Assembly: GCA_945877905.1 (NCBI GenBank)
Contig: CAMDUT010000002.1
Location: 1-45,515 of the forward strand
Source of the DNA: Phycisphaera mikurensis NBRC 102666
GTDB taxonomy: Bacteria; Planctomycetota; Phycisphaerae; Phycisphaerales; SM1A02
Reading direction: 5' to 3'
Length of the DNA stretch: 45,515 nt
Shown here: positions 8,951 through 20,572 of the stretch, one piece after another
How the letters are laid out: each line of letters opens with the position of its first letter
Numbering within the stretch: the first letter of the stretch is position 1
Notes under the pieces: model-generated
Databases searched by the model: none
What the model was told of the DNA's origin: nothing
Seen by the model: the letters and a program-made list of their open reading frames with translations, nothing else
Translations under genes and position numbers: made by a program

Positions 8951-10744
8951 TCAGGCGCGCTCGATCATCGTCACCCGCATCCCGCAGTCCTCGACCTGCT
9001 GCGGGTCGATGGGCCCCGGGGCGTCGATCATGAGGTCGCCGCCGGACTGCGTCTTGGGGAACGCGATCACGTCGCGGATGTTCTCGGTGCCGACGAGGTG
9101 CATCACCAGGCGGTCGAGGCCGAACGCGATGCCGCCGTGCGGCGGGGCGCCGTGGCGCAGCGCGCTCAGGAGGAACCCGAACTTGAGCTCCGCGTCCTCC
9201 TGCGTGAGGCCGATCAGCTTGAAGACCTTCTCCTGGACGTCCATGCGGTGGATGCGGATGGAGCCGCCCGCGATCTCGCTGCCGTTGACGACGAGGTCGT
9301 AGCCCGCGCTCAGGCAGCCGCCGGGGTCCTTCTCGAGGAGGTGGAACTGGTCCGGGTTCGGGCTTGTGAACGGGTGGTGCATGGCCACCCAGCGCTTGCC
9401 CTCGTCGTCCCAGTCGAACATCGGGAAGTCGACGACCCAGAGGAACCTCCAGTCCTTCTCGTCGACCATGCCGAGGTCGCGGCCGAGGCGGATGCGCAGC
9501 TCGCCCAGCGCCTTCGTCGCGGCGTCCCAGTGGTCGGCCACGATGAGCACGCTGTCGCCGGGCACGAGGCCCAGCCGCGCGACGAGCGCGTCCTTGAAGG
9601 GCTCGAGGTGCTTGGCGACGCCGGTGTCGAAGCCGTTCGCGGTGAACTTGGCGACCGCCACGCCGCCGACGCGGAACTGCTTCACCCACTCGGTGTAGCC
9701 GTCGGTCATCTTGCGCGTGAGCCGCTCGGCTCCGCCGGGCACGCGGATCGCCTTCACGCAGCCGTCGCGGCCGGCGCGGCGCTTCGCGAGGGCCTGCTGG
9801 AACACCTGGAACTCGCTCGCCTTCACGAGGTCGGAGACGTCGCGGATCTCGAGCGGGTTGCGCAGGTCGGGGCGGTCGATGCCGAAGCGGTCCATCGCCT
9901 CCTGCCACGTCATGCGGGGGATCTCGCCGATGTCGCGGCCGAGCACGTCCTGCCACACGGCGCGCGCGAAGCCGCCCATCATGGCCATCACGTCCTCGCG
10001 GTCGACGAAGCTCATCTCGAGGTCGATCTGGCTGAACTCGGCCTGGCGGTCGGCGCGCGGGTCCTCGTCGCGCAGGCACTTGCAGACCTGGATGTAGCGG
10101 TCGAAGCCGGCCACCATCAGGATCTGCTTGAAGAGCTGCGGGCTCTGGGGCAGGGCGTACCACATGCCCGGGTGCAGTCGCGCCGGCACGATGAAGTCGC
10201 GCGCGCCCTCGGGCGTGCTCTTGATGAGGAGGGGCGTCTCGATCTCGGCGAAGCCGTTCTGCGCGAAGTAGTCGCGCGCGAGCTTCGTGACCTTGCTTCG
10301 CGTGCGCAGGATGTGCTGCATGCGCGGGCGGCGCAGGTCGATGTAGCGGTACTTGAGGCGCGTCTCCTCGCCGATCTTCTCCGCGTCGTGCTCGTCGGGC
10401 AGGATGGGCGGGTTCTCGGCCTTGTTGAAGATCTCGAGCTCCTCGGCGACGAGCTCGACCTCGCCGGTGGCGAGCTTCGGGTTCGGGTCGCCGGCGCGCG
10501 TGCGGAGCGTTCCGCGCACGCCGATCACGTCCTCGCGGCGCAGCGCTCGCGCGGCCTGGACGACGTCCGGGTGGCCCTGCTCGAGGTCGAACACGACCTG
10601 GCACAGCCCGTCGCGGTCGCGCAGGTCGATGAACAGCAGGCCGCGGCCCTGGTCGCGGTAGGTGTTCACCCATCCGTTGAGGGCGACCGTCTTGCCGGCG
10701 TCGGTGGCGCGCGGCTGTCCGCAGGTGTGCGTGCGCTTGATCAT
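8951..10744 (-). CDS. aspS: Aspartate--tRNA ligase (bacterial type)
   Basis: VALNGWVNTYRDQGRGLLFIDLRDRDG, class II motifs, FGLDRLVMHLVGTENIRDVIAFPKTQSGGDLM. Confidence 0.97.
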   Translation of the reverse strand: MIKRTHTCGQPRATDAGKTVALNGWVNTYRDQGRGLLFIDLRDRDGLCQVVFDLEQGHPDVVQAARALRREDVIGVRGTLRTRAGDPNPKLATGEVELVAEELEIFNKAENPPILPDEHDAEKIGEETRLKYRYIDLRRPRMQHILRTRSKVTKLARDYFAQNGFAEIETPLLIKSTPEGARDFIVPARLHPGMWYALPQSPQLFKQILMVAGFDRYIQVCKCLRDEDPRADRQAEFSQIDLEMSFVDREDVMAMMGGFARAVWQDVLGRDIGEIPRMTWQEAMDRFGIDRPDLRNPLEIRDVSDLVKASEFQVFQQALAKRRAGRDGCVKAIRVPGGAERLTRKMTDGYTEWVKQFRVGGVAVAKFTANGFDTGVAKHLEPFKDALVARLGLVPGDSVLIVADHWDAATKALGELRIRLGRDLGMVDEKDWRFLWVVDFPMFDWDDEGKRWVAMHHPFTSPNPDQFHLLEKDPGGCLSAGYDLVVNGSEIAGGSIRIHRMDVQEKVFKLIGLTQEDAELKFGFLLSALRHGAPPHGGIAFGLDRLVMHLVGTENIRDVIAFPKTQSGGDLMIDAPGPIDPQQVEDCGMRVTMIERA

Positions 10745-10750
10745 CGGGGA

Positions 10751-10777
10751 GGGGGAGGATACGGATTATCCTCCCCC
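10751..10777. promoter_or_regulatory. Symmetric bidirectional promoter between aspS and lpxB
   Basis: Perfect inverted repeat GGGGGAGGATA-CGGAT-TATCCTCCCCC; TATCCT (-10-like) on both strands, the plus copy 6 nt before the lpxB GTG. Confidence 0.6.
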
Positions 10778-10778
10778 C

Positions 10779-11924
10779 GTGCCCACGGTCCTCGTCACCG
10801 CGTTCGAGCCCTCGGGCGACGCCCACGCAGCGCCGCTGGTGCGCGCGCTGCTCGCGTCGGCGCCCGGCGTCCGGGTCGTCGGGTGGGGCGGCCCGCGCAT
10901 GCGCGACGCCGGGTGCGAGCTCGTCGGCGAGACCGCGCGCGACGGGGCGATGACGCTCGTCGGGCTGCGCAAGATCCTCGAGGTGCGCCGCATCGTGCGC
11001 GACATCCGGGCGTGGGTCACCGCCAACCCCGTGGACGTGCACGTCCCGGTCGACAGCCCCGCCGCCAACTGGCACATCGCGTCGTGGATGAAGCGCCACG
11101 GCCGCGGCGCGGCCGGCGGCTCGCGCGTGGTCAACCTCGTCGCGCCGCAGCTCTGGGCGTGGGCGCCGTGGCGCATCCGCAAGTGGCGGCGCACAAGCGA
11201 CGCCATCATGTGCCTCCTGCCCTTCGAGGAGGAGTGGTTCCGCTCGCGCGGGGTGAACGCCGTGTTCGTCGGCCACCCCGTGCTCGCGCACCCGGTGGAC
11301 GCCGCCGCGCGCGCCCGCGCCGCCGCGCTGCCGGCGGGCGGGCCGCGGCTCCTGCTCCTGCCCGGAAGCCGCTCGTCCGAGGTCCGCGCCAACATGCCGC
11401 GCATGCTGGAGGCGTTCCGCGCCGCGTCCGCCGCGCGCCCGCGGCTCACGGGGCTCGTGATGGCGGCGAACGAGGCGCTCGTCCCCCTCGTGCGCGAGGC
11501 CGCGCGAGGCGCCGCGTGGCCGCCCAACCTTCACGTCGCGCACGGCGACCCCGACGCCGCGATCGCCTGGTGCGACTGCGCGCTCAACGTGAGCGGCACG
11601 GTGAGCCTCGACCTCGCGCACCAGCGCAAGCCGATGGTCGCCGTCTACTGGGTCGGATGGTTCCGCGCGCTCGCGTCGCGGTTCATCCTCACCATGCCCG
11701 ACCGCCTGCTGCCGAACATCGTCGCCGGCCGCCGCATCGTGCCCGAGTTCGTCCCGTACGCGGGCGGGACCGGGCCCGTGGTGCGCGCGCTCGAACCCTT
11801 CCTCGACGACCCGGCGGCGCGCGAACGCACCGCGCGCGCGCTCGACGCCGTCGCGCGCCGCTTCGAAGGACACGACCCCGGCCGCGAGGCGGCCGAGGTC
11901 GTGCGTGGGTTCCTTCCGAGGTGA
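10779..11924 (+). CDS. lpxB: Lipid-A-disaccharide synthase
   Basis: MPTVLVTAFEPSGDAHAAPLVRAL, VDSPAANWHIASWMKRHG, LVAPQLWAWAPWRIRKWRR, LLLPGSRSSEV; GTG start chosen from the ORF opening at 10662. Confidence 0.9.
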   Translation: MPTVLVTAFEPSGDAHAAPLVRALLASAPGVRVVGWGGPRMRDAGCELVGETARDGAMTLVGLRKILEVRRIVRDIRAWVTANPVDVHVPVDSPAANWHIASWMKRHGRGAAGGSRVVNLVAPQLWAWAPWRIRKWRRTSDAIMCLLPFEEEWFRSRGVNAVFVGHPVLAHPVDAAARARAAALPAGGPRLLLLPGSRSSEVRANMPRMLEAFRAASAARPRLTGLVMAANEALVPLVREAARGAAWPPNLHVAHGDPDAAIAWCDCALNVSGTVSLDLAHQRKPMVAVYWVGWFRALASRFILTMPDRLLPNIVAGRRIVPEFVPYAGGTGPVVRALEPFLDDPAARERTARALDAVARRFEGHDPGREAAEVVRGFLPR

Positions 11925-11955
11925 GCCGTCGCGCGGGCGTGCGCCCGCGGTGCGG

Positions 11956-12516
11956 TCACTTGATCGGCTCGTAGCTGAACGTCTGGCCGCCGATCACGCC
12001 CTCGAGCATGAGGCCGCCGCCGCCGAACGTGAGCACCATGACGCCGTCCTTGTAGTCGTTCGCGGCGCTGGCGCTCGCCGTGCCCGCGGTGGCGCTGCCG
12101 CCCGCCTGGAACGCCGTCTCGCCGCGCTTGAACTTCTCGAACGCCGCCTTGTCCTTGAAGAAGAGCACCTCGGAGAACGACTGGCCGCCGATCTGCGCGC
12201 CGAGCGTGCCGCCGCCGATCGAGCTGCGCGCCACGAGCGCGCCGCGCTCGTAGACCAGGCCCTTGCCCTCGAAGCCGCCGACGATCAGGCCGCCCTTGCC
12301 GACGGAGGGGTACACGGCGTACGCGTGCGCCGACTTGAACTCGGCCGACTTCTCCGGGTACTTGTTCTGGCACGTCGTGATCGTCGACTCGACGTCGCCC
12401 TTGAGGATCTTCACCTGCTCCTCGGGGGGCAGGCTCGAGTCGGGGCCGCAGCCGACGGGCGCGAGGACGAGGGCGGCGAGCGAGAGCGCGGCGAGCGAGA
12501 TGAATCTGGTGGTCAT
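11956..12516 (-). CDS. SYLF (YSC84-like) domain lipoprotein
   Basis: Lipobox-like LAPVGCG; YAVYPSVGKGGLIVGGFEGKGLVYERG ... IGGGTLGAQIGGQSFSEVLFF typical of SYLF domains; SD AAAGGAA. Confidence 0.85.
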   Translation of the reverse strand: MTTRFISLAALSLAALVLAPVGCGPDSSLPPEEQVKILKGDVESTITTCQNKYPEKSAEFKSAHAYAVYPSVGKGGLIVGGFEGKGLVYERGALVARSSIGGGTLGAQIGGQSFSEVLFFKDKAAFEKFKRGETAFQAGGSATAGTASASAANDYKDGVMVLTFGGGGLMLEGVIGGQTFSYEPIK

Positions 12517-12662
12517 GGTCGTGAGTTCCTTTCGTGGATCGCGCACGATAGCCCGCGCGGCGCGACGGCGCGCGCCGCCCGCCGGCCGGGCACGCTCGAC
12601 CGTGCGCCGCGCCCCGCGCGAACCGCGGAACCTTCCCCTGCGCACGGCTATGATCCCTCTCC

Positions 12663-13907
12663 ATGATCCGCCGGACCGCCTCCGCCGCCGCCGCGCTCGC
12701 CCTCGCTTCGCTGCTGGCCGCGGCCGCGCCCTCGGGGCCGCGCGCGTCCGCGCCGCCCTTCCTGACGATCGTCAGCAGCCTTCCCCGCACCGGTAGCGCC
12801 AACAGCCAGACGACCAGCATCGTCAACGGCATCAAGATGGCGATCGAGGAGCGCGGCGGGAAGATCGGCGACTTCGAGATCCGCTACGAGGACCTGGACG
12901 ACGCCAGCCCGCAGAAGGGCAACTGGGACCAGAACATCGAGGCGGCGAACGCGAACAAGGCCGCGAAGGACCCGACCTGCGTCGGCTACATCGGCACTTA
13001 CAACTCGGGCGCGGCGAAGATCGCGATGCCCATCCTCAACAAGGCGGGCCTCGTGATGGTGAGCCCCGGCAACACCTACCCCGGGCTCACGAAGCCGGGC
13101 GCTGGCGAGGCCAACGAGCCGAGGATCTACCGCCCGTCGGGCACCATCTCGTACTTCCGGGTCGTCCCCACCGACGACATCCAGGGCGCCGTCGCGTGCG
13201 AGTTCTGCGCGAAGGACCTCGGCTCGAAGAAGGCGTTCATCCTGCATGACCGCGAGCTCTACGGCAAGGGCATCGCCGACGTGTTCAAGAAGAGCGCACC
13301 CGGCATGGGGATCGAGGTCATGGGCTTCGAGGGCATCGACCCGAAGGCGTCGAACTACCGTTCGCTGGTCACGAAGATCCGATCGACCGGCGCCGACGTC
13401 GTCTTCTACGGAGGCACCACGCAGACGAACGCGGCGCAGATCCTGAAGGACCTCCGCTCGGGCGGCTGCAAGGTGCCGTTCGTGACCCCGGACGGCACGT
13501 TCGAGAACGCCTACATCGAGGCCGCGGGCAAGGACGCGATGAGCCCCGAGTCGGGCCCCGTCTACATCACGTTCGGCGGGCTTCCTTCCGAGCAGCTCAC
13601 CGGCCGCGGCGCCGAGTTCGTCGAGCGCTACAAGAAGAAGCACGGCGAGGTGCCCGAGGCCTATGCGGTGTACGGCTACGAGGCGTGCAAGGTGCTCCTC
13701 GACGCGATCGACCGCGCGGGCAAGAAGGACCGCGCCACGGTGCTCGCCGCCGTCGCCGCCACCAAGGATTTCGAGGGCGCGCTCGGCACCTGGAGCTTCG
13801 ACGAGAACGGCGACACGACGAACCGCCTGATGAGCGTCAACACCGTCAAGGACGGCAAGTTCGCGTTCGTGAAGGCCGCGGGCGGCGGAGCGGGCCAGGC
13901 CAAGTGA
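12663..13907 (+). CDS. livK: Branched-chain amino acid-type ABC transporter substrate-binding protein
   Basis: Signal peptide; periplasmic-binding-protein fold sequence (IVNGIKMAIEERGGKIGDFEIRYEDLDD; GYIGTYNSGAAKIAMPILNKAGLVMVSPGNTYPGLT); first gene of a liv operon. Confidence 0.92.
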   Translation: MIRRTASAAAALALASLLAAAAPSGPRASAPPFLTIVSSLPRTGSANSQTTSIVNGIKMAIEERGGKIGDFEIRYEDLDDASPQKGNWDQNIEAANANKAAKDPTCVGYIGTYNSGAAKIAMPILNKAGLVMVSPGNTYPGLTKPGAGEANEPRIYRPSGTISYFRVVPTDDIQGAVACEFCAKDLGSKKAFILHDRELYGKGIADVFKKSAPGMGIEVMGFEGIDPKASNYRSLVTKIRSTGADVVFYGGTTQTNAAQILKDLRSGGCKVPFVTPDGTFENAYIEAAGKDAMSPESGPVYITFGGLPSEQLTGRGAEFVERYKKKHGEVPEAYAVYGYEACKVLLDAIDRAGKKDRATVLAAVAATKDFEGALGTWSFDENGDTTNRLMSVNTVKDGKFAFVKAAGGGAGQAK

Positions 13908-14953
13908 TGCTGCGCGCCGCGGCGGCCGCGGAGCAGTTGGCGATCCTCGCGCTCGCGCGCGCGGACTCGGTGCCCTCGTTCGCGGCCGACGGCGCCCTGA
14001 GCCCGCCCGAGGTCTTCTCGCAGCAGCTCGTCACCGGGCTCTCCAACGGGATGATCATCGCGCTGATCGCCATCGGCTACACGATGGTGTACGGCATCGT
14101 CGAGCTCATCAACTTCGCGCACGGCGACCTCTGCATGCTGGGCGCGTTCTTCGCGCTGACGGCGGTCGGCGCGTTCGCCCTCGACGGCGCCTCGGGCGCG
14201 GGCGGGGTCGTGGGCCTGGTCGCGCTCCTGGTCGCCACCGCCGCGTTCTGCGGCGCGCTCAACTGGTCGATCAACCGGCTCGCGTACCGGCCCCTGCGCT
14301 CGGCGAGCAAGCTGAGCCTCCTGGTGGCGGCGATCGGCGCGAGCTTCGTGCTCGTCAACCTCGGGCTCTTCTGGGGCGGCCTGCCGATGGAGGTCTTCGC
14401 GGGCGGCACCAGCGCGGCGGCGCCGAAGGCGTTCCCGGCGCTCGTCGAGCCGAAGCCCGCGTTCACGGTGGGCGACGTCATCGTCTCGCGCCCCGACGTG
14501 CTGGTGCTCGCGGTGACGGTCCCGCTCATGCTGGCGCTCACGTGGCTGGTGCGGTTCACGAAGCTCGGCAAGGCGATGCGCGCCGTCGCGCAGAACCCGG
14601 TCGCCGCCGCGCTCATGGGGATCGACGTCGAGCGCGTGATCGGCGCCACGTTCTTCATCGGCGGAGCGCTCGGCGGGTTCGCCACCGTCGTCTACAGCAT
14701 CTACAACCAGACCGTCGGCTTCCAGATGGGCTACCGCATGGGGATGGACGCGTTCATCGCGGCCGTCCTCGGGGGCATCGGGAACCTCCCGGGCGCGGTC
14801 CTCGGCGGGCTCGTGATCGGCGTCGTCCGCGCGATGAGCGACGGCTACGTCGAGGCCCGCTGGACCAACGCGATCGTCTTCGGCATCCTCATCCTGATCC
14901 TGGTGTTCCGGCCCTCGGGCCTGCTGGGCGCCAAGCTGAGGGAGAAGGTCTGA
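13907..14953 (+). CDS. livH: Branched-chain amino acid-type ABC transporter permease (LivH)
   Basis: GLSNGMIIALIAIGYTMVYGIVELINFAHGD; start overlaps upstream stop (TGATG). Confidence 0.93.
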   Translation: MLRAAAAAEQLAILALARADSVPSFAADGALSPPEVFSQQLVTGLSNGMIIALIAIGYTMVYGIVELINFAHGDLCMLGAFFALTAVGAFALDGASGAGGVVGLVALLVATAAFCGALNWSINRLAYRPLRSASKLSLLVAAIGASFVLVNLGLFWGGLPMEVFAGGTSAAAPKAFPALVEPKPAFTVGDVIVSRPDVLVLAVTVPLMLALTWLVRFTKLGKAMRAVAQNPVAAALMGIDVERVIGATFFIGGALGGFATVVYSIYNQTVGFQMGYRMGMDAFIAAVLGGIGNLPGAVLGGLVIGVVRAMSDGYVEARWTNAIVFGILILILVFRPSGLLGAKLREKV

Positions 14954-16070
14954 TGGCCGCCGCGCGCCGCAACCCGTGGGTGCCCGTCGCCGGACTGGCG
15001 GCGCTCGCCGCGTGGCCGCTCTTGGAGCCCGCGCTCCCCGCGTGGCTGCAGTTGGGCGAGCCGCTCACCGAGGTGTTCGTCTACGCGATCCTCGCGCTCG
15101 GGCTCAACGTCCTCACCGGGTTCACGGGGCTCCTGAACCTGGGCGTCGCCGCGTTCGCCGCGATCGGCGCCTACGCGTACTCGATCGCCACGTGCGAGGT
15201 CTATCCGTTCCAGCTCGGGTTCTGGCCCGCGCTCGCGGTCACCGGCGCCGTCGGCGCGATCGCCGGGTTCGCGCTCGGCGCGCCGACCCTGCGCGTGCGA
15301 GGCGACTACCTCGCGATCGTCACGCTCGGCTTTGGCGAGATCGTGAAGGACGTGCTCGTCAACCTCGACGCGATCACCAAGGGCACGCAGGGCATCAACC
15401 CGCTGCCGCCGCCCTCGATCCTCGGCACGCCGCTCGAGGCGCGCGGCCAGTACTGGCTGTACCTCGGCTTCGTGGCCGCCACCTTCCTCGGCGTGCGGGC
15501 CCTCGAGCGCAGCCGCGTCGGCCGCGCGTGGATCTCGATCCGCGAGGACGAGCTCGCGAGCCGCGCGATGGGCATCCGCCCGGACCGCGCGAAGATGCTC
15601 GCCTTCGCCACGTGCGCCGCGCTCGCGGCGCTCTCGGGCGCGCTCCTCGTGAGCCGGCTGTCGAGCTCGGGCGAGCCCTCGAACTACGGGTTCGAGGTCT
15701 CGATCATCGCGCTCTGCATCGTGATCGTCGGCGGCATCGGGAGCGTCCGTGGGACGCTCCTCGGGGCCTTCGTGATGGTCGGGATGAACTCGATCGTCCT
15801 CGTGCGCCTCACCGAGGTGCTCGGCTCGGGCGCCGAGGGGATGGCCGCCGCGGCGCCGGCCGCCGACGCGGGCGCGCCTGCGCACGCGTGGCACTTCGTG
15901 CGCACGTGGGCGCACAACGTGCTGCTGACCCCCACCAACTGGAAGTTCCTGCTCTTCGGGCTGGCGCTCGTCCTCATGATGATCTTCCGGCCGCAGGGCA
16001 TCCTGCCCCCGCGCGCGGTGCACGAGGACCCGCCGGCGCCCGCGCCCCCGGGCGGAGGGGAGGCGCACGC

Positions 16071-16074
<4 letters not shown>
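14953..16074 (+). CDS. livM: Branched-chain amino acid-type ABC transporter permease (LivM)
   Basis: YAILALGLNVLTGFTGLLNLGVAAFAAIGAYAY; LRVRGDYLAIVTLGFGEI; TKGTQGI. Confidence 0.93.
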
Positions 16075-17827
<1,753 letters not shown>

Positions 17828-17870
17828 GCGCTTGGTGTTCCGCGCCGCCGCGCCTACACTCGGAGTTCGG

Positions 17871-18836
17871 ATGAAGACGTTCGCGCTGCGCACCGACCTT
17901 GAACGCCTCCGCGTTGGGAGCCACTGGCTGCCCCTGGGCCTCGAGCCCGTCGACCTGCCCGCGCCCGCGCACGGCTACACCGTGGCCGAGGCCGACATGC
18001 CCGAGGACGCGCCTCCCGCGCTCCGCTTCTACGCGGTGACCAGCATCGAGAAGGTCGAGGCGCTCCTCGACGACCTCTTCGAGCTGCTCCCGGACGACGT
18101 GTTCCCGCTGCTGGAGGCCACCTCGCGCGACGCGTTCCGAACCGTCGACGTGTTCGCCTCCGACGAGCCGATGCCGTTCGACGAGTTCCGCCGCGTGCTG
18201 AAGGAGTACCGCGACGTGATCGTCGAGGACGGCTCCCTCAGCGTCGGCGCCGAGGGCGAGGACCCCGCCATGGAGGTGGTGCTCGACAGCTGGAAGGGCA
18301 TCGACGTCCTGGTGCCCGCCTCGATGCGCGACGAGGTCGAGCGCATCATGGCCGCGCACGGGCTCGAGGAGGTCGCCGAGACGTGGCCGTCCGACCTCGA
18401 CGACCGCCCGGAGCCGCCCTTCAAGCCGCGCGAGATCCTGCAGCTCGAGGACCGCGAGTGCCCGGACCTCGACGAGATCATCTTCCAGCTGCGCGAGTCG
18501 TGGGGCCTCGAGCTCGACGAGGACCCCGAGGACAACCTCGACGAGCGCGGGCGCCACGTGGGCCGCACGCTCTGGGACGCGGTGGCGATCGTCGAGGGCG
18601 CCGACGAGGACGAGCCGAGGCTCGGCTACCTCTTCGCGTGGGTCACCGCCGGCAGCATCGCCGAGGTGCAGCAGATGATCGAGTCGCGCCTGGAGCTCCA
18701 GGACGAGTGGCGCTTCACCGGGCAGTGGTACACGCTCGACCGCGTCGCGTTCGACGACCGTCCCGAGTTCCTGCAGTCGCTCTCGCCGCGCCGCACCTAC
18801 AGCGAGATCCACAAGTTCACGATCGAGCCGGCGTGA
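17871..18836 (+). CDS. Hypothetical acidic protein (321 aa)
   Basis: MKTFALRTDLERLRVGSHWLP...; codon usage consistent; preceded by TACACT. Confidence 0.75.
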   Translation: MKTFALRTDLERLRVGSHWLPLGLEPVDLPAPAHGYTVAEADMPEDAPPALRFYAVTSIEKVEALLDDLFELLPDDVFPLLEATSRDAFRTVDVFASDEPMPFDEFRRVLKEYRDVIVEDGSLSVGAEGEDPAMEVVLDSWKGIDVLVPASMRDEVERIMAAHGLEEVAETWPSDLDDRPEPPFKPREILQLEDRECPDLDEIIFQLRESWGLELDEDPEDNLDERGRHVGRTLWDAVAIVEGADEDEPRLGYLFAWVTAGSIAEVQQMIESRLELQDEWRFTGQWYTLDRVAFDDRPEFLQSLSPRRTYSEIHKFTIEPA

Positions 18837-19470
18837 CGCCCGTGACGCCGTAGAGCCCGGCCGAGCGCACGTAGCGCTCCACCGCCTCGGGCAACCGGTC
18901 GCCGAGGGGCTCGCCCTTCGCAAGGCGCGCGCGGATGTCCGTGCTCGACACGTCAACGGGGTCGATGGGCAGCGTCCACTCGAGCCACCGCGGGGCCCAT
19001 TGCTCGCCGTGGCGCTCGTGCACCAGCGCGGGCCAGTCCTCGCGCGTGTGCGGGGGGCGCAGCACGACGGCGGGCGTCGCCAGGGCCACGAGGTCCGCCC
19101 AGTCCTTCCACGAGGTGAAGTTCAGCGCCTGGTCGCTTCCGATGAGGAGCCTGAGCGGTCCGCGCATCACCTCGCCCGACTCCTGCATCGCGTGGATGCG
19201 CCGCACGGTGTCGATCGAGTAGCTGGGCGCGCCGACGTCGAGCTCCATGCCCGAGACCACCACGTCCGGCATCCCGGCAAAGGCGAGCGAGGCCATCGCG
19301 AGGCGGTCCTTGCCGGACGCGCCCGGCTCGCCGCGCTGCGGGTTGCGCCACGCGGGGATCACGATCGCCTGCTTCGCGCGCAGCAGCGCGTCGACGCCCT
19401 TGAGGAGCTCGACGTGGCGCCGGTGCGGCGGGTCGAAGGTGCCGCCGAAGAGGACGACGGGCGCGCTCAC
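18817..19470 (-). CDS. nadD: Nicotinate-nucleotide adenylyltransferase
   Basis: VVLFGGTFDPPHRRHVELL, GSDQALNFTSWKDW, SSTDIRARLAKGE. Confidence 0.93.
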   Translation of the reverse strand: MSAPVVLFGGTFDPPHRRHVELLKGVDALLRAKQAIVIPAWRNPQRGEPGASGKDRLAMASLAFAGMPDVVVSGMELDVGAPSYSIDTVRRIHAMQESGEVMRGPLRLLIGSDQALNFTSWKDWADLVALATPAVVLRPPHTREDWPALVHERHGEQWAPRWLEWTLPIDPVDVSSTDIRARLAKGEPLGDRLPEAVERYVRSAGLYGVTGVTPARS

Positions 19471-20111
19471 GGCGCGCTCCCCGCGTCAAGCGACGCGAGC
19501 GCCGCGTCGGCCGCCGCGAGCCCCGCGAGCGATCGCGCGCGCAGCCGGTGCAGGCGGCGCAGCAGCATGGGGTTCGCCACGATCGCGCGCACCACGCGCC
19601 AGATGCGCAGCCGCCCGCGCTCGTCCACCCACGAGCCGATGTCCTTCGGGAGCGTCTCGTCGACCGTGTCGCTGATCCCGCGCACGACGGCCCATTGCCA
19701 TCCGCGCGCCTGCGCCTCGCGCGCGAATGCGGCCGACTCCATGTCGACCACGTCGGCGCGATGGGTGCGCGCCGCGCGGTCCTTCGACTCCACCGACGCC
19801 AGCACGTGGTCGAGCCCCACGATGCGCAGCGGCCCCCCGGCCGCGCCGGGCAGGGTGGGGTCCCATTCCTCGTTCGATGGCCCGATCACGGTGCCCGCGA
19901 CGACGGCCCGTGCGGCATCGAGCGGGGCGATGGCGCCGGCCACCCCCGCGAGCACCACCCGCGCGCCGGCGGGCGGCGCATCGGGGCCGGACGCCCAGCG
20001 TTCGATTCCCGCCCGCCCGGGGCCCGTGCAGTGGTAGGTCCACCCCCGGGCCTTGCCCAGGCGGGCCAGGACGGAACGCTCGAAATCCAAGGGGCAGGCG
20101 ACATGCAGCAT
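19467..20111 (-). CDS. Nucleoside phosphorylase-superfamily protein (MTAN-like)
   Basis: VVLAGVAGAI, ADVVDMESAAFAREAQARGWQWAVVRGISD motifs. Confidence 0.75.
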   Translation of the reverse strand: MLHVACPLDFERSVLARLGKARGWTYHCTGPGRAGIERWASGPDAPPAGARVVLAGVAGAIAPLDAARAVVAGTVIGPSNEEWDPTLPGAAGGPLRIVGLDHVLASVESKDRAARTHRADVVDMESAAFAREAQARGWQWAVVRGISDTVDETLPKDIGSWVDERGRLRIWRVVRAIVANPMLLRRLHRLRARSLAGLAAADAALASLDAGSAP

Positions 20112-20147
20112 GGCGGGCAGGGCGGTATACTGTCTCCCTCGTTCGCC

Positions 20148-20222
20148 GGCCCCATCGTCTAGCCCGGTTCAGGACACATCCCTCTCACGGATGGAACAGG
20201 GGTTCGAATCCCCTTGGGGTCA
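20148..20222 (+). tRNA. tRNA-Glu (anticodon CTC)
   Basis: Cloverleaf: acceptor GGCCCCA/TGGGGTC, anticodon stem-loop CATCC-CTCTCAC-GGATG, T-arm AGGGG-TTCGAAT-CCCCT; CCA not encoded. Confidence 0.95.
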
Positions 20223-20301
20223 CTCCCGCAACCGGCGCCCAGTCCAGGCGCCGGTTTCACAAGAAGCCCGCGCTTGCTGCGGGCCGCAGCAGCGCCGAAC
20301 C

Positions 20302-20376
20302 GGCCCCATCGTCTAGCCCGGTTTAGGACACCTCCCTTTCACGGAGGTAACGAGGGTTCGAATCCCTCTGGGGTCA
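20302..20376 (+). tRNA. tRNA-Glu (anticodon TTC)
   Basis: Cloverleaf: GGCCCCA/TGGGGTC, CCTCC-CTTTCAC-GGAGG, GAGGG-TTCGAAT-CCCTC; CCA not encoded. Confidence 0.95.
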
Positions 20377-20572
20377 TTCCCGGCGCTTGGCGGTACGCAC
20401 GGGGCCTTCGGGTTGGCCTTCTCGGACTCCTGCGCTCGAACGACCAGCGCGTTCCGTCGCAATCACCGCCCTCGCGCCCGATTCCGTTCGGCGATCCTGC
20501 ATCCCCGGGCTACCTTTCCGTGTCCGCCTCGAACGGGTCACGCTGTCCGTCCGTATGCACCCCCACGATCCC

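Noticed and set aside
8616-11973. Long ORFs 8616..11873 (-) and 8927..11974 (+)
   Set aside because: Shadows of the DAACS, aspS and lpxB genes, with Arg/Ala-rich nonsense composition.
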